Shown piece after piece: positions 9,376 to 20,211 of a stretch of 39,605 nucleotides of DNA. This stretch comes from Nemertoderma westbladi (lineage: Eukaryota > Xenacoelomorpha > Nemertodermatida > Nemertodermatidae), in NCBI GenBank assembly GCA_032718475.1, contig JAUCBJ010007737.1, positions 1 through 39,605 on the forward strand, written 5' to 3'. The notes under the pieces are model-generated. The model ran no database searches and was not told the DNA's origin. It saw only the letters and a list, made by a program, of their open reading frames with translations. Position 1 is the stretch's first letter. Each line of letters opens with the position of its first letter. The translations under genes and the position numbers were made by a program.

Positions 9376-12300
9376 CTGAAAATAAATTAAATCTATACAA
9401 CAAGCTGATAAGCCTTGGTGGTTCACGTTCTCTGTCATTGAGTGATCCTGTGTACAAAAATAGTCCTTTATCGCAAACGGGGGTCGAACCTGCAACATTG
9501 GCATTACGGTTATGAGTATGGCCGCTCTTCGGAATAAGCTATTGAGCGTGAGAATCATTAGTGCAGAAAGTTTCATCTAATTCCATCACGTATGATGGCT
9601 GAGAGATCGCAATATACATACATAATAATAGATCAGAAACAGGAGTTACTTTGTCAAAGTCCGTTAACAAACAGGTTGTCTAATACCGTGAACCAACACT
9701 TTGTCAAAGACATTGAACCATCACTTTGATAATGACCATCAAGCTATACTCTAACACTGTCCAAGTAAGTGTCGGATATACTAACACTGTCCAAGTAAGT
9801 GTCGGATATACTAACACTGTCCAAGTAAGTGTCGGCTATACTAACACTGTCCAAGTAAGTGTCGGCTACTCTAACACTGTCCAAGTAAGTGTCGGCTATA
9901 CTAACACTGTCCAAGTAAGTGTCGGCTATACTAACACTGTCCAAGTAAGTGTCTGCTATACTAACACTGTCCAAGTAAGTGTCGGCTATACTAACATTGT
10001 CCAAGTAAGTGTCGGCTATACTAACACTGTCCAAGTAAGTGTCGGCTATACTAACACTGTCCAAGTAAGTGTCGGCTATACTAACACTGTCCAAGTAAGT
10101 GTCGGCTATACTAACACTGTCCAAGTAAGTGTCGGCTATACTAACACTGTCCGAGTAAGTGTCGGCTATACTAACATTGTCCAAGTAAGTGTCGGCTATA
10201 CTAACACTGTCCAAGTAAGTGTCGGCTATACTAACACTGTCCAAGTAAGTGTCGGCTATACTAACACTGTCCAAGTAAGTGTCGGCTATACTAACATTGT
10301 CCAAGTAAGTGTCGGCTATACTAACACTGTCCAAGTAAGTGTCGGCTATACTAACACTGTCCAAGTAAGTGTCGGCTATACTAACACTGTCCAAATAAGT
10401 GTCGGCTATACTAACACTGTCCAAGTAAGTGTCGGCTATACTAACACTGTCCAAGTAAGTGTCGGCTATACTAACATTGTCCAAGTAAGTGTCGGCTATA
10501 CTAACACTGTCCAAGTAAGTGTCGGCTACTCTAACACTGTCCAAAGTGTCGGCTATACTAACACTGTCCAAGTAAGTGTCGGCTACTCTAACACTGTCCA
10601 AGTAAGTGTCGGCTATACTAACACTGTCCAAGTAAGTGTCGGCTATACTAACACTGTCCAAGTAAGTGTCGGCTATACTAACACTGTCCAAGTAAGTGTC
10701 GGCTATACTAACACTGTCCAAGTAAGTGTCGGCTATACTAACATTGTCCAAGTAAGTGTCGGCTATACTAACACTCTCCAAGTAAGTGTCGGCTACTCTA
10801 ACATTGTCCAAGTAAGTGTCGGCTACCCTACATTGTCCAAGTAAGTGTCGGCTATACTAACACTGTCCAAGTAAGTATCGGCTATATTAACACTGTCCAA
10901 GTAAGTGTCGGCTATACTAACACTGTCCAAGTAAGTGTCGGCTATACTAACACTGTCCAAGTAAGTGTCGGCTATACTAACACTGTCCAAGTAAGTGTCG
11001 GCTATACTAACACTGTCCAAGTAAGTGTCTGCTATACTAACACTGTCCAAATAAGTGTCGGCTATACTAACACTGTCCAAGTAAGTGTCGGCTATACTAA
11101 CACTGTCCAAGTAAGTGTCGGCTATACTAACACTGTCCAAGTAAGTGTCTGCTATACTAACACTGTCCAAGTAAGTGTCGGATATACTAACACTGTCCAA
11201 GTAAGTGTCGGATATACTAACACTGTCCAAGTAAGTGTCGGCTATACTAACACTGTCCAAGTAAGTGTCGGCTATACTAACACTGTCCAAGTAAGTGTCG
11301 GCAATACTAACACTGTCCAAGTAAGTGTCGGCTATACTAACACTGTCCAAGTAAGTGTCGGCTACTCTAACATTGTCCAAGTAAGTGTCGGCTATACTAA
11401 CACTGTCCAAGTAAGTGTCGGCTATACTAACACTGTCCAAGTAAGTGTCGGATATACTAACACTGTCCAAGTAAGTGTCGGCTATACTAACACTGTCCGA
11501 GTAAGTGTCGGCTATATTAACACTGTCCAAGTAAGTGTCGGCTATACTAACACTGTCCAAGTAAGTGTCGGCTATACTAACACTGTCCGAGTAAGTGTCG
11601 GCTATATTAACACTGTCCAAGTAAGTGTCGGATATACTAACACTGTCCAAGTAAGTGTCGGCTATACTAACACTGTCCGAGTAAGTGTCGGCTATATTAA
11701 CACTGTCCAAGTAAGTGTCGGCTATACTAACACTGTCCAAGTAAGTGTCGGCTATACTAACACTGTCCAAGTAAGTGTCGGCTATACTAACACTGTCCAA
11801 GTAAGTGTCGGCTATACTAACACTGTCCAAGTAAGTGTCGGCTATACTAACACTGTCCAAGTAAGTGTCGGCTATACTAACACTGTCCAAGTAAGTGTCG
11901 GCTATACTAACACTGTCCAAGTAAGTGTCGGCTATACTAACACTGTCCAAGTAAGTGTCGGCTATACTAACACTGTCCAAGTAAGTGTCGGCTATACTAA
12001 CACTGTCCAAGTAAGTGTCGGCTATACTAACACTGTCCAAGTAAGTGTCGGATATACTAACACTGTCCAAGTAAGTGTCGGCTATACTAACACTGTCCGA
12101 GTAAGTGTCGGCTATATTAACACTGTCCAAGTAAGTGTCGGCTATACTAACACTGTCCAAGTAAGTGTCGGCTATACTAACACTGTCCGAGTAAGTGTCG
12201 GCTATATTAACACTGTCCAAGTAAGTGTCGGATATACTAACACTGTCCAAGTAAGTGTCGGCTATACTAACACTGTCCGAGTAAGTGTCGGCTATATTAA

Positions 12301-14794
12301 CACTGTCCAAGTAAGTGTCGGCTATACTAACACTGTCCAAGTAAGTGTCGGCTATACTAACACTGTCCAAGTAAGTGTCGGCTATACTAACACTGTCCAA
12401 GTAAGTGTCGGCTATACTAACACTGTCCAAGTAAGTGTCGGCTATACTAACACTGTCCAAGTAAGTGTCGGCTATACTAACACTGTCCAAGTAAGTGTCG
12501 GCTATACTAACACTGTCCAAGTAAGTGTCGGCTATACTAACACTGTCCAAGTAAGTGTCGGCTATACTAACACTGTCCAAGTAAGTGTCGGATATACTAA
12601 CACTGTCCAAGTAAGTGTCGGCTATACTAACACTGTCCAAGTAAGTGTCGGCTATACTAACACTGTCCAAGTAAGTATCGGCTATACTAACACTAACACT
12701 GTCCAAGTAAGTGTCGGCTATACTAACACTGTCCAAGTAAGTGTCGGCTATACTAACATTGTCCAAGTAAGTGTCGGCTATACTAACACTGTCCAAGTAA
12801 GTGTCGGCTATACTAACACTGTCCAAGTAAGTGTCGGATATACTAACACTGTCCAAGTAAGTGTCGGCTATACTAACACTGTCCGAGTAAGTGTCGGCTA
12901 TACTAACACTGTCCGAGTAAGTGTCGGCTATATTAACACTGTCCAAGTAAGTGTCGGCTATACTAACACTGTCCAAGTAAGTGTCGGCTATACTAACACT
13001 GTCCAAGTAAGTGTCGGCTATACTAACACTGTCCAAGTAAGTGTCGGCTATACTAACACTGTCCAAGTAATTGTCGGCTATACTAACACTGTCCAAGTAA
13101 GTGTCGGCTATACTAACACTGTCCAAGTAAGTGTCGGCTATACTAACACTGTCCAAGTAAGTGTCGGCTATACTAACACTGTCCAAGTAAGTGTCGGCTA
13201 TACTAACACTGTCCAAGTAAGTGTCGGCTATACTAACACTGTCCAAGTAAGTGTCGGCTATACTAACACTGTCCAAGTAAGTGTCGGATATACTAACACT
13301 GTCCAAGTAAGTGTCGGCTATACTAACACTGTCCGAGTAAGTGTCGGCTATATTAACACTGTCCAAGTAAGTGTCGGCTATACTAACACTGTCCAAGTAA
13401 GTGTCGGCTATACTAACACTGTCCGAGTAAGTGTCGGCTATATTAACACTGTCCAAGTAAGTGTCGGATATACTAACACTGTCCAAGTAAGTGTCGGCTA
13501 TACTAACACTGTCCAAGTAAGTGTCGGATATACTAACACTGTCCAAGTAAGTGTCGGCTATACTAACACTGTCCAAGTAAGTGTCGGCTATACTAACACT
13601 GTCCAAGTAAGTATCGGCTATACTAACACTAACACTGTCCAAGTAAGTGTCGGCTATACTAACACTGTCCAAGTAAGTGTCGGCTATACTAACATTGTCC
13701 AAGTAAGTGTCGGCTATACTAACACTGTCCGAGTAAGTGTCGGCTATATTAACACTGTCCAAGTAAGTGTCGGCTATACTAACACTGTCCAAGTAAGTGT
13801 CGGCTATACTAACACTGTCCGAGTAAGTGTCGGCTATACTAACACTGTCCAAGTAAGTGTCGGATATACTAACACTGTCCAAGTAAGTGTCGGATATACT
13901 AACACTGTCCAAGTAAGTGTCGGCTATACTAACACTGTCCAAGTAAGTGTCGGATATACTAACACTGTCCAAGTAAGTGTCGGCTATACTAACACTGTCC
14001 AAGTAAGTGTCGGCTATACTAACACTGTCCGAGTAAGTGTCGGCTATATTAACACTGTCCAAGTAAGTGTCGGATATACTAACACTGTCCAAGTAAGTGT
14101 CGGCTATACTAACACTGTCCAAGTAAGTGTCGGATATACTAACACTGTCCAAGTAAGTGTCGGCTATACTAACACTGTCCAAGTAAGTGTCGGCTATACT
14201 AACACTGTCCGAGTAAGTGTCGGCTATACTAACACTGTCCGAGTTTTTATCGTTTCGGATATCCTGTTTATATCGTCACCGAATCTTTTCACAGCTGTTC
14301 GCAGCTGTTCCGTTTCCCCCGTTGTCCATTTCTTACTGATTGTCTGCTGGTTGGAATCACTCAACGGATGAAGTTGCATCGTCAACTCGCCCAGTTTAGC
14401 GAACGCCTCCCCGGCTGCTGTAAAGATCTCCGCGACCTTTAAAAGGTAATAACATAGTGACGCGGCAAATATTTAGTAAAACGAAAGAATTGAAGCTAAC
14501 TAAAGGGATATAGATCTTACTTTATCAATTATAATCTAAAAATGGATACTTTATATAGATAACAGTAATTATGGATAGGTGAGCCTTATCTGACAAACCA
14601 ACCGCAACCACCCCAATCAAACTGAGCAAACCTACATAAACAACAAACTAGAATACAGATTCTTTCAGTTATATTTTATTTTAATTTTACTTTATTGACG
14701 GCACAAACTTCATATTTCTTACCACAAACATCTGCTATCCGCTTACCTTCGCCGATGGACTGGATGAAGTTGTTGCTTCGTTACTCATTATCAT
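8871..14794 (-). CDS. BAP18: BAP18 chromatin-complex subunit, 3 exons, 251 aa
   Basis: Join of complement(8871-9375, 14234-14436, 14747-14794). BAP18 (human C17orf49) is a nuclear protein of chromatin complexes (NURF/MLL1-associated) that binds H3K4me3-marked promoters. Residues 17-50 (V-A-E-I-F-T-A-A-G-E-A-F-A-K-L-G-E-L-T-M then QLHP) and the SANT-like domain at about 52-94 (KKWTTGETEQLRTAVKRFGD, later ETIKTRTV and AQIKNALKRK) match the conserved core of the family. The C-terminal ~155 residues are acidic, rich in Ser, Glu and Val, with a basic KRPRR patch near 119-123. The human protein is 172 residues, so this tail is longer. Introns are phase 0 (14437-14746) and phase 2 (9376-14233), both GT-AG. 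An in-frame TGA lies two codons before the first ATG, and the third codon is also ATG, so either Met may start. Intron 2 is mostly a minisatellite. Confidence 0.93.
9480..9545 (-). repeat. tRNA-derived SINE-like unit in BAP18 intron 2
   Basis: On the minus strand, GGTTCGACCCC (9480-9490) is a perfect RNA polymerase III B box. It is preceded about 50 bases upstream by a weak A-box-like TAGCTTATTCCG. No cloverleaf with a paired acceptor stem could be drawn, so a SINE head is more likely than a tRNA gene. The body and tail were not delimited. Confidence 0.5.
9745..14233. repeat. 30-bp minisatellite array, about 150 copies, filling BAP18 intron 2
   Basis: A very regular 30-bp unit; on the plus strand it reads TATACTAACACTGTCC, then A/GAGTAAGTGTCGGC. 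Variants are GGATA for GGCTA, CCGAG for CCAAG, ATTAAC for ACTAAC, and ATTGTCC for ACTGTCC. A 6-bp insertion (AACACT) occurs twice, at about 12690 and 13626. Read on the minus strand, each unit contains GGACAGTGTTAGTATAG, the same sequence as the exon-2/intron-2 boundary of BAP18 at 14234. The unit length is a multiple of 3, so frames without a stop remain open for over 1000 codons; these are not taken as genes. Larger blocks are duplicated inside the array. Confidence 0.97.
14234..14436 (-). CDS. BAP18: BAP18 exon 2 (conserved N-terminal block and most of SANT)
   Basis: 203 bp encode 67 residues plus two bases of the next codon. The acceptor CCTTTTAAAG precedes V-A-E-I-F. The donor is ACAGT then GTTAGT at 14233. 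The reading frame would hit TAG four codons past TRT if the intron were retained. Together with exon 3 it restores R-T-V-A-Q-I-K, the order conserved in animal BAP18. Confidence 0.93.
14747..14794 (-). CDS. BAP18: BAP18 exon 1 (start codon, 16 residues)
   Basis: Encodes M-I-M-S-N-E-A-T-T-S-S-S-P-S-A-K and ends AAG followed by the donor GTAAGC. The phase-0 join to exon 2 gives S-A-K-V-A-E-I-F, parallel to the short Ser/Thr-rich N-terminus ending in K-V-G-E-I-F of the human protein. Confidence 0.88.
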
Positions 14795-16500
14795 TCGTTG
14801 TCACATAAAACAATAAAGTCAGAATTAATATGTTGTTGATGACCGTTGAGTCGAAGCAGTGGCGTAATGTACAATATTTATTTAAAATTCAACATAAAAA
14901 GATTCAATGTATGTAATATAATATTAATTCAGGTACCAGCAATACATCACTGACCACTAACTAACCAGTCCAGTATATGTAGGCTTACAGGCTTAGAACT
15001 TACAATTAAACTAGTTATAGTGTGACCGTACCATCTTAGCGTCGGTAAAACCCACGTACCGGTACCTATTTAAAATATTAACATATACCCAAGGCGTATT
15101 ACATTCAGTATGTAGGGCGTAGGCCTTGTGCCTAAGAACTACTGGTATGTTAAGTAAGAGTTAAACTGCAGAACAGAACTAGCAAGTGGTAGGCCTAACA
15201 ATAATATGCTCCAAAGCTGCATAGCATAGCATAAGTCAGTCAGTCAGTATACTGTGTTAACAGTAAATTCAACTTTAAGCCTAACATTTTTGAATTTCCC
15301 GCCGATGAATAAACAAATCCCACTTCTACCGGTGGTACTGCGATAGGCTACTGATGTATCTGTATTCTTAGGACTGTCAGACTGTAGGACAACTGAATCA
15401 ATAATCCAGCCAATAAGATAACCTTCACCATCCATTAGACCCTGACACCACACCAGTCTGCCTCTGCCAGTACAACCACTCTGTTCTTCTCGTTCATCGT
15501 CCTCTGGCTCTGACTGTTAATGCCACATTCAACCACAACACTAACCTGTCAGCCTGTTAATACTACTGACTATGAACGGATGAATGCGGAATGATAACCA
15601 AAATTTAACTCATACGGTACCTAACCTATCACGCATCCTTGTTGGTTTCAGCTGCTTTGAAAATCGCTTACAGGCTTGAAATACCAGTTTCTTAAAAGTT
15701 GAACTAGTTTGTACGGAGATACGACAGTACGAATACCGACGCAGTGTACCGTCCATCGCTAAACATAACTACCGGTAGTCCGGTAGCTAGGTAACGAACG
15801 CTATTTACCTTACACCTTACCGCCTTATTTTAAGCATTTAAGTAAGTAATGTGTTTAGTAATGCAGTGTAGTGTATTAAAGGTATGATGTGCTGTCATGG
15901 TGTACCGAATGTGTAGCAGTCAAAAGAAATGGAAACATACAGATTTCTATACAGTCGGTTTATCTGTCCTGGTTTAGTAAGGTAGCCTACCGGTACTATT
16001 TCTTGATTTAGACTAAATGGTACTGCAGTAAATCTGTACATTGAACACGTATTTTCGTCCGTGGAACTCGTTTAATATGTTCCCTATATAATATTGTACG
16101 TATTCCCTCCACAACATACTAAACATGATAACAATGGATAGGCCTGTAATAACCTAGACACACAACTGCATCAGTGTACCGGTATGGAGTTTACGGATAG
16201 TGCAGTAAGATGCCTAAGTTATAGAATTAGCAATGTAAATTTGCTTGCTGTACAAATAGCATTTCAAAACAAAACTGCGAAACTGAAAGTGAAACAACCA
16301 CTAATCAGGCCTGCAGGACTGCTATCACTTTTTGCTTTATTTACTATCGTAGTAAGTAAAGTTGTAAGTTGCATTGTAATTAGGGCATTTTTCAAATAAT
16401 GAAGGGCGTTATGATAAAATTAACGGAATGTAATTTTACTTTCAGCTCGAAATAATATTGCTCAAATTTTGTGTGGATTTCGTTAGCAACGTTAATGTAA
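14795..16500. other. Sequence upstream of BAP18, no recognised gene
   Basis: AT-rich with many TAGGCCTA and CCGGTA motifs. This should contain the BAP18 promoter and 5' UTR, but no TATA box or other core element stands out. Short open frames at 15244-15453 (minus) and 16184-16399 (plus, with a hydrophobic C-terminus) show no recognisable domain. Confidence 0.4.
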
Positions 16501-16600
16501 ATAATGTACTGGGGTGTATATAACAGCTTGTTATTCGGATGGGCGATCGACGAAAGTAGACATGCGATTCACATAAGGGTACCGCTGTTTCCCTGTTTCA

Positions 16601-16779
16601 ACCGTCGCCTGTCGGTCGGTCGGTCTGTCTGTCGGTCTGTATGTCGTTTATCGACAAATATTTCAAGGCTAACATATCAATCATCGGTGAAATTAAACCA
16701 AACTGGTACACATATCGTCTGTCAAAATAGGAAATATACAGTAAATTGCATGGAGAGGGGGGGGGGGGGGGGGGGGGGG
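16601..16779. repeat. GTCT/GTCG-rich simple repeat and 23-G tract
   Basis: Positions 16606-16650 are a degenerate run of GTCGGTCG/GTCTGTCT, and 16757-16779 is 23 consecutive G. The open frame 16504-16806 runs through both and is not believed. Unlike the other G/C runs in the window, this one lacks obvious fold-back family flanks. Confidence 0.7.
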
Positions 16780-17052
16780 CTCAGCAGTTATCCAGTCACT
16801 CGCTAGATGACGACAATGCAACGTTTGGAATAGTAATATAGGTACCCATATGCTAAGCTTGCTTACTTTCATAAGCAATCTTTATTAACGCTGTATATAA
16901 TATTGACTCCCTCGGTCTTTTTGTTTGCTCTATTGTTATTCTTTCGCACACATCTACTGTAGATGAAATCTCGCTACTGTACCTCGTTAGAAAAGTCTCG
17001 CTCTAACTCGTTTCAATGTAATGCACAGCGTCGAATACAGTTCCACAGTCTG

Positions 17053-17065
17053 CCGCTAGAGGGCG
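17053..17065 (+). promoter_or_regulatory. CTCF-like core, plus-strand orientation
   Basis: CCGCTAGAGGGCG followed by AAATGTCT is the reverse complement of the core seen in the repeat units at 4085-7250. It matches 11 of 12 positions of the usual bilaterian CTCF core CCASYAGRKGGC. It lies just upstream of the LINE fragment; binding is not shown. Confidence 0.45.
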
Positions 17066-17115
17066 AAATGTCTCATACATCGTGACAAGAGCATCACCGC
17101 GAATCCAGCCAGGCA

Positions 17116-17515
17116 CCTAACTGATATAGAGATTGCTGATGACTTATGAGTACTCGCAGAATCACCAGAGGGAGCCCAATGGCTCCTCGGCTCATTAGAA
17201 CAGGCTGCTTCTAGTTTTGGCCTTTTTTTTAACTCCAAGAGGACCAAACTTTTGAGAGTTAACTTCGTCAGTCCTCATGAAATGTCTGATCGTTTGAGCA
17301 TAAGCTCTAAGGAATGTGTGCTTGAGCATATGGATGAGTGTATGGTTTTAGGCCTACCTGGGAACATATACGCAAGTCTGGTGAGGATGTTGTCTGTGGA
17401 AGTTACATACATAGAATACGCAGGAAACTTACGTTGGTTCAATCATTTAGAGCAGCAGTAGAACCAGTACTCCTTTATCGGAGTACTGTATACGTGTATA
17501 TGGGAGTTGTTCACT
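17116..17515 (+). pseudogene. LINE reverse-transcriptase fragment, frameshifted
   Basis: Reading on the plus strand, L-T-D-I-E-I-A-D-D-L at about 17117-17146 corresponds to the (F/Y)ADD catalytic box of non-LTR retrotransposon RTs, with GAT GAC at 17138-17143. It is followed after an in-frame TGA by VLAESPEGAQWLLGSLEQAA, the conserved helix after the box, and N-S-K-R-T-K. In a different frame, FRAAVEPVLLYRS near 17440-17490 matches the usual AVEPVLLYGSETW block. Internal stops and frame changes show it is dead. The clade was not determined. Confidence 0.8.
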
Positions 17516-17999
17516 TAGGTTGTGAAATTAAATGTCCGCTCAGCATCTTTGGAAGAAGTTAACAATTTTGATATCAGGGGATAAACTCCTCAGAGGAAAA
17601 ATCCCTTACTGTAGGCCTACACAAACAATAGGCGATAAAATAGGTATGGTAAGGGTAACTTCCATTTCAATAAGTTTTATATAATTATTTACTGTCAAAT
17701 ATAAACAGCTGTTTACTCTGCCATAGTAATATTGCCATATACTGGGGATAGGATATACTTACAAGTTGCTAGCATTTTAATTTTCGTGTTAAATCTGTTT
17801 CATTATTTCCGTTGCTGTGGTACATGTAACTGATATTTTTCCCGGACATACCGCTACAATATCGAATAACGGCGGCCTATTGTTACCAACATTCTATGCA
17901 AATTTCAAGAGATTTTATGGGGCGGTTTTGTCTTCACTGAATAATAATGTCGATATTATTGTGGTGTGCGGTAGTAAGTTTGTAGAAAAGACTCATTGC

Positions 18000-18236
18000 A
18001 TGTATCCGTGGAACCCATCGGGAGGTCATCCGGGTATCCATCCGCATATCACCCGGCGCCCCACAGATCCATATGCATTCCCGTGGATCACTCTGATAGT
18101 CCCTCCTGTGATCCCTTAGTGGAGGGATCCGTGGATCTTCCTGTGGATCCATCCGCAGATTCAATGTGTATCAATCCGCGGTTTCCTTTGTTGATCCCTT
18201 TGTTGTTCTTCCATCCGCGGATCCACACTATGATAT
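18000..18236. repeat. Degenerate ATCC/GGATCC-rich minisatellite
   Basis: Irregular recurrences of GGATCC, CATCCGC and GTGGATC with spacings of roughly 12-25 bp (for example at 18018, 18082, 18125, 18141, 18147 and 18221). The overlapping open frames on both strands (17817-18241) appear to reflect the repeat. Confidence 0.55.
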
Positions 18237-18670
18237 ATTGATATCGTACAGTATAATGCTATCGAAGTTATACTGTAAGATATGGTGGACCTGAGCCTCC
18301 AATTTTTGTAATCTTTTTGTTTGTTCCCCCGAATTTTGCAAACTCGTTCGAACGACTTTACAAAACTCAGGGAAACACATCTAATTGGTTGGAGTGGTTT
18401 CTATACCAACAAACACCTAATCAAGTTTGTTTCCTCGACTTTTGCAGTAGATGCAATTGTCTTAGAGGCACTGGTTGGTAGATAAAAGGAAAGTGATCGG
18501 CAAACGTGTGAAACACCGAACGCAACCCAAAGGCTCCTCGGTCTTGGCTGTAACGTATATCGCAGGGAGGGCGCCACAATAACTCCCAAGGTTGAACACA
18601 CCGTAAACATCCAACCCTTTTTCTTTACTCCCCTAACATAAACATAATTTAATTGATATAAGCTCGGCAT

Positions 18671-18735
18671 GGGATCGAAACCGCAACCACCTAGCAAGTA
18701 GCAAATCGAGTAACTACACTATCACCAAGTTGGCA
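18671..18735 (-). repeat. tRNA-derived SINE-like unit
   Basis: On the minus strand, GGTTTCGATCCC (18671-18682) resembles a B box, and TGGTGATAGTGTAGTTA about 45 bases upstream resembles a tRNA D-arm/A box. It lies within the TATGG element. Confidence 0.5.
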
Positions 18736-18949
18736 GATAAGTACAACAATGGCATCTGTGGATTGTCATGGTTTGGGAATAGGACAGGAGGGTACCAGGT
18801 GTCTTTATTTGTATTTCCTTTTATTTATCTTTTAGTGTGAGCGAATAACACCAAACCAATAAAAGACATAATTAAGGGAGTAGCAACAGTGGATGTAATA
18901 TTGGCTACCGATTCGATAAAAAAAGGTTATCAAAGAGACTGCAGCTTCA

Positions 18950-19400
18950 GTCTGATTGGCTAAATTATGGAAACAAACTTGATTGGATGTCAGTTGATAT
19001 AGAAACCATTCCAGCCAATTAGATTTGTTTCCTCGGGTTTTGTAAAGTCGTTCGAACGTGTTTACAAAAAAAGTTGGGGAAGCAAACTTGATTGGATGTC
19101 AGTTGATATAGAAACCACTCCAGCCAATTAGATTTGTTTCCCCGAGTTTTGTAAAGTCGTTCGAACGAGTTTGCAAAAGTCGGGAGAACAAAAAAAAGAT
19201 TACAAAAAACAAATTTTTGTTTTGCTGAGTTTTGTAAAGTCATTCGAACGAGTTTGCAAAAGTCGGGGAAGCAAACTTGATTGGGTGTTTGTTGGCATAG
19301 AAACCACTCCAGCCAATTCGATTTGTTTCCCCGAGTTTTGTAAAGTCGTTCGAACGAGTTTGCAAAAGTCGGGGGAACAAAAAAAAGATTACAAAACTGG
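18950..19400. repeat. GTTCGAAC-centred repeats inside the TATGG element
   Basis: Roughly four units share GAGTTTTGTAAAGTCGTTCG, AACGAGTTTGCAAAAGTCGG, AAGCAAACTTGATTGG and GAAACCACTCCAGCCAATT, at about 18970, 19023, 19137 and 19230-19380. The left arm at 18310-18440 holds an inverted copy. Open frames on both strands (19019-19419) reflect this repeat and are not genes. Confidence 0.75.
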
Positions 19401-19644
19401 CCGCTCAGGGCCACCATAGTAAGTAGGAATCCTTTATGGGAGCCTCTGCTTGGCCTTTTCTGGAGAAGACACCATATCCCTAAATATATTTTCGGTCCGC
19501 TTCACTGTCATTGTGTAGCGCGTTGATATATAAGACGGCGAAGTACATTAGTACAAGTACGAAGTACAAGTACATTATGACGTAAATTGCGAACACACCG
19601 TGCAAGTTATCCCGTTGTATTTCCAGGTTTACCTTTTAAATGAT

Positions 19645-19702
19645 CGCTATCGGAATGGTAAGACAGGCAGACTTCCAACCCGGAGGTCACCAGTTCGATC
19701 CC
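19645..19702 (+). repeat. tRNA-derived SINE-like unit upstream of the GalNAc-transferase gene
   Basis: TGGTAAGACAGG (about 19656) resembles an A box and AGTTCGATCCC (19692-19702) a B box, at about tRNA spacing. The acceptor stem does not pair. It is probably a SINE head about 500 bp upstream of the gene start. Confidence 0.5.
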
Positions 19703-20211
19703 ACTTGGACGTCAATACCGATTTGCTAAGCTGTGAATACCAAAAATTATAATAATATGAAATCAGTCATTCACTCAAAATACTAATAATAACTATAAGC
19801 AAAGCATACCATTATGTCACTAAGCACTAACTATAGCCCATCCACTCAAACGTAAAAATAGTTCTTAATAACAAATGAATCACCCCCCCACCCGTCCTAC
19901 AATGAAATTATGTCGTTATAACAATACAGTATATCACAATCGAAGTGGTGGTATATACTGTACTTAATGGAAGTGGTGGTGTACAGTTCAGTATTATTTC
20001 ATGTGCAGAATGGCCTTATACTGTAAACAGACCAGTGCAGTGTCGCAGATGGTTGCGCTTCACAGCTCCAACAAATTCTATATAGCCACTAAATCTAATA
20101 ATAACAATACGAAATTATAGTGGTGATATTATTATTTAATTACAGTAATAATAATGCTGATATATTGTTATTTAATTTATTATTTATTGTGCATGAGATC
20201 TACTTGTTAAC
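19703..20211. other. Upstream region of the GalNAc-transferase gene
   Basis: AT-rich. It contains two GTGGTGGTRTA motifs (about 19946 and 19974) and short palindromic AT stretches. The promoter and any 5' non-coding exon must lie here or further upstream; none was recognised. Confidence 0.4.

Larger units (their letters stand above)
18275..19424. mobile_element. Inverted-repeat element, TATGG termini, candidate 6-bp target duplication
   Basis: The element runs 18281-19418. TATGGTGGACCTGAGC at the left (18281-18296) is matched by its inverse at 19403-19418 with one mismatch, and the inverted similarity continues inwards (GTAATCTTTTT, GTTCCCCCGA, GCAAACTCGTTCGAACGACTTTAC). Flanks are GTAAGA (18275-18280) and GTAAGT (19419-19424), a 5-of-6 match. 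The interior has several ~115-bp units around the palindrome GTTCGAAC with CAAACTTGATTGG and GAAACCACTCCAGCCAATT (about 18960-19400), plus a tRNA-like SINE unit. No transposase was seen; it is taken as non-autonomous. Confidence 0.75.

Noticed and set aside
10823-14182. 1119-codon minus-strand open frame of DTYLDSVSIA-type repeats, and similar frames at 9726-10844 (plus) and 9744-10811 (minus)
   Set aside because: The 30-bp period is a multiple of three, so any stop-free frame stays open. Frames are open on both strands, and the array lies inside an intron in a frame different from BAP18.
16504-16806. 100-codon plus-strand open frame and the overlapping minus frame
   Set aside because: Runs through the GTCT repeat and the 23-G tract, giving poly-Gly or poly-Pro; no domain.
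19019-19419. 132-codon (minus) and 82-codon (plus) frames
   Set aside because: Both come from the GTTCGAAC-centred repeats of the TATGG element.
19645-19702. tRNA gene
   Set aside because: A- and B-box-like motifs only; no pairing acceptor or anticodon stem. The same holds for 9480-9545 and 18671-18735.
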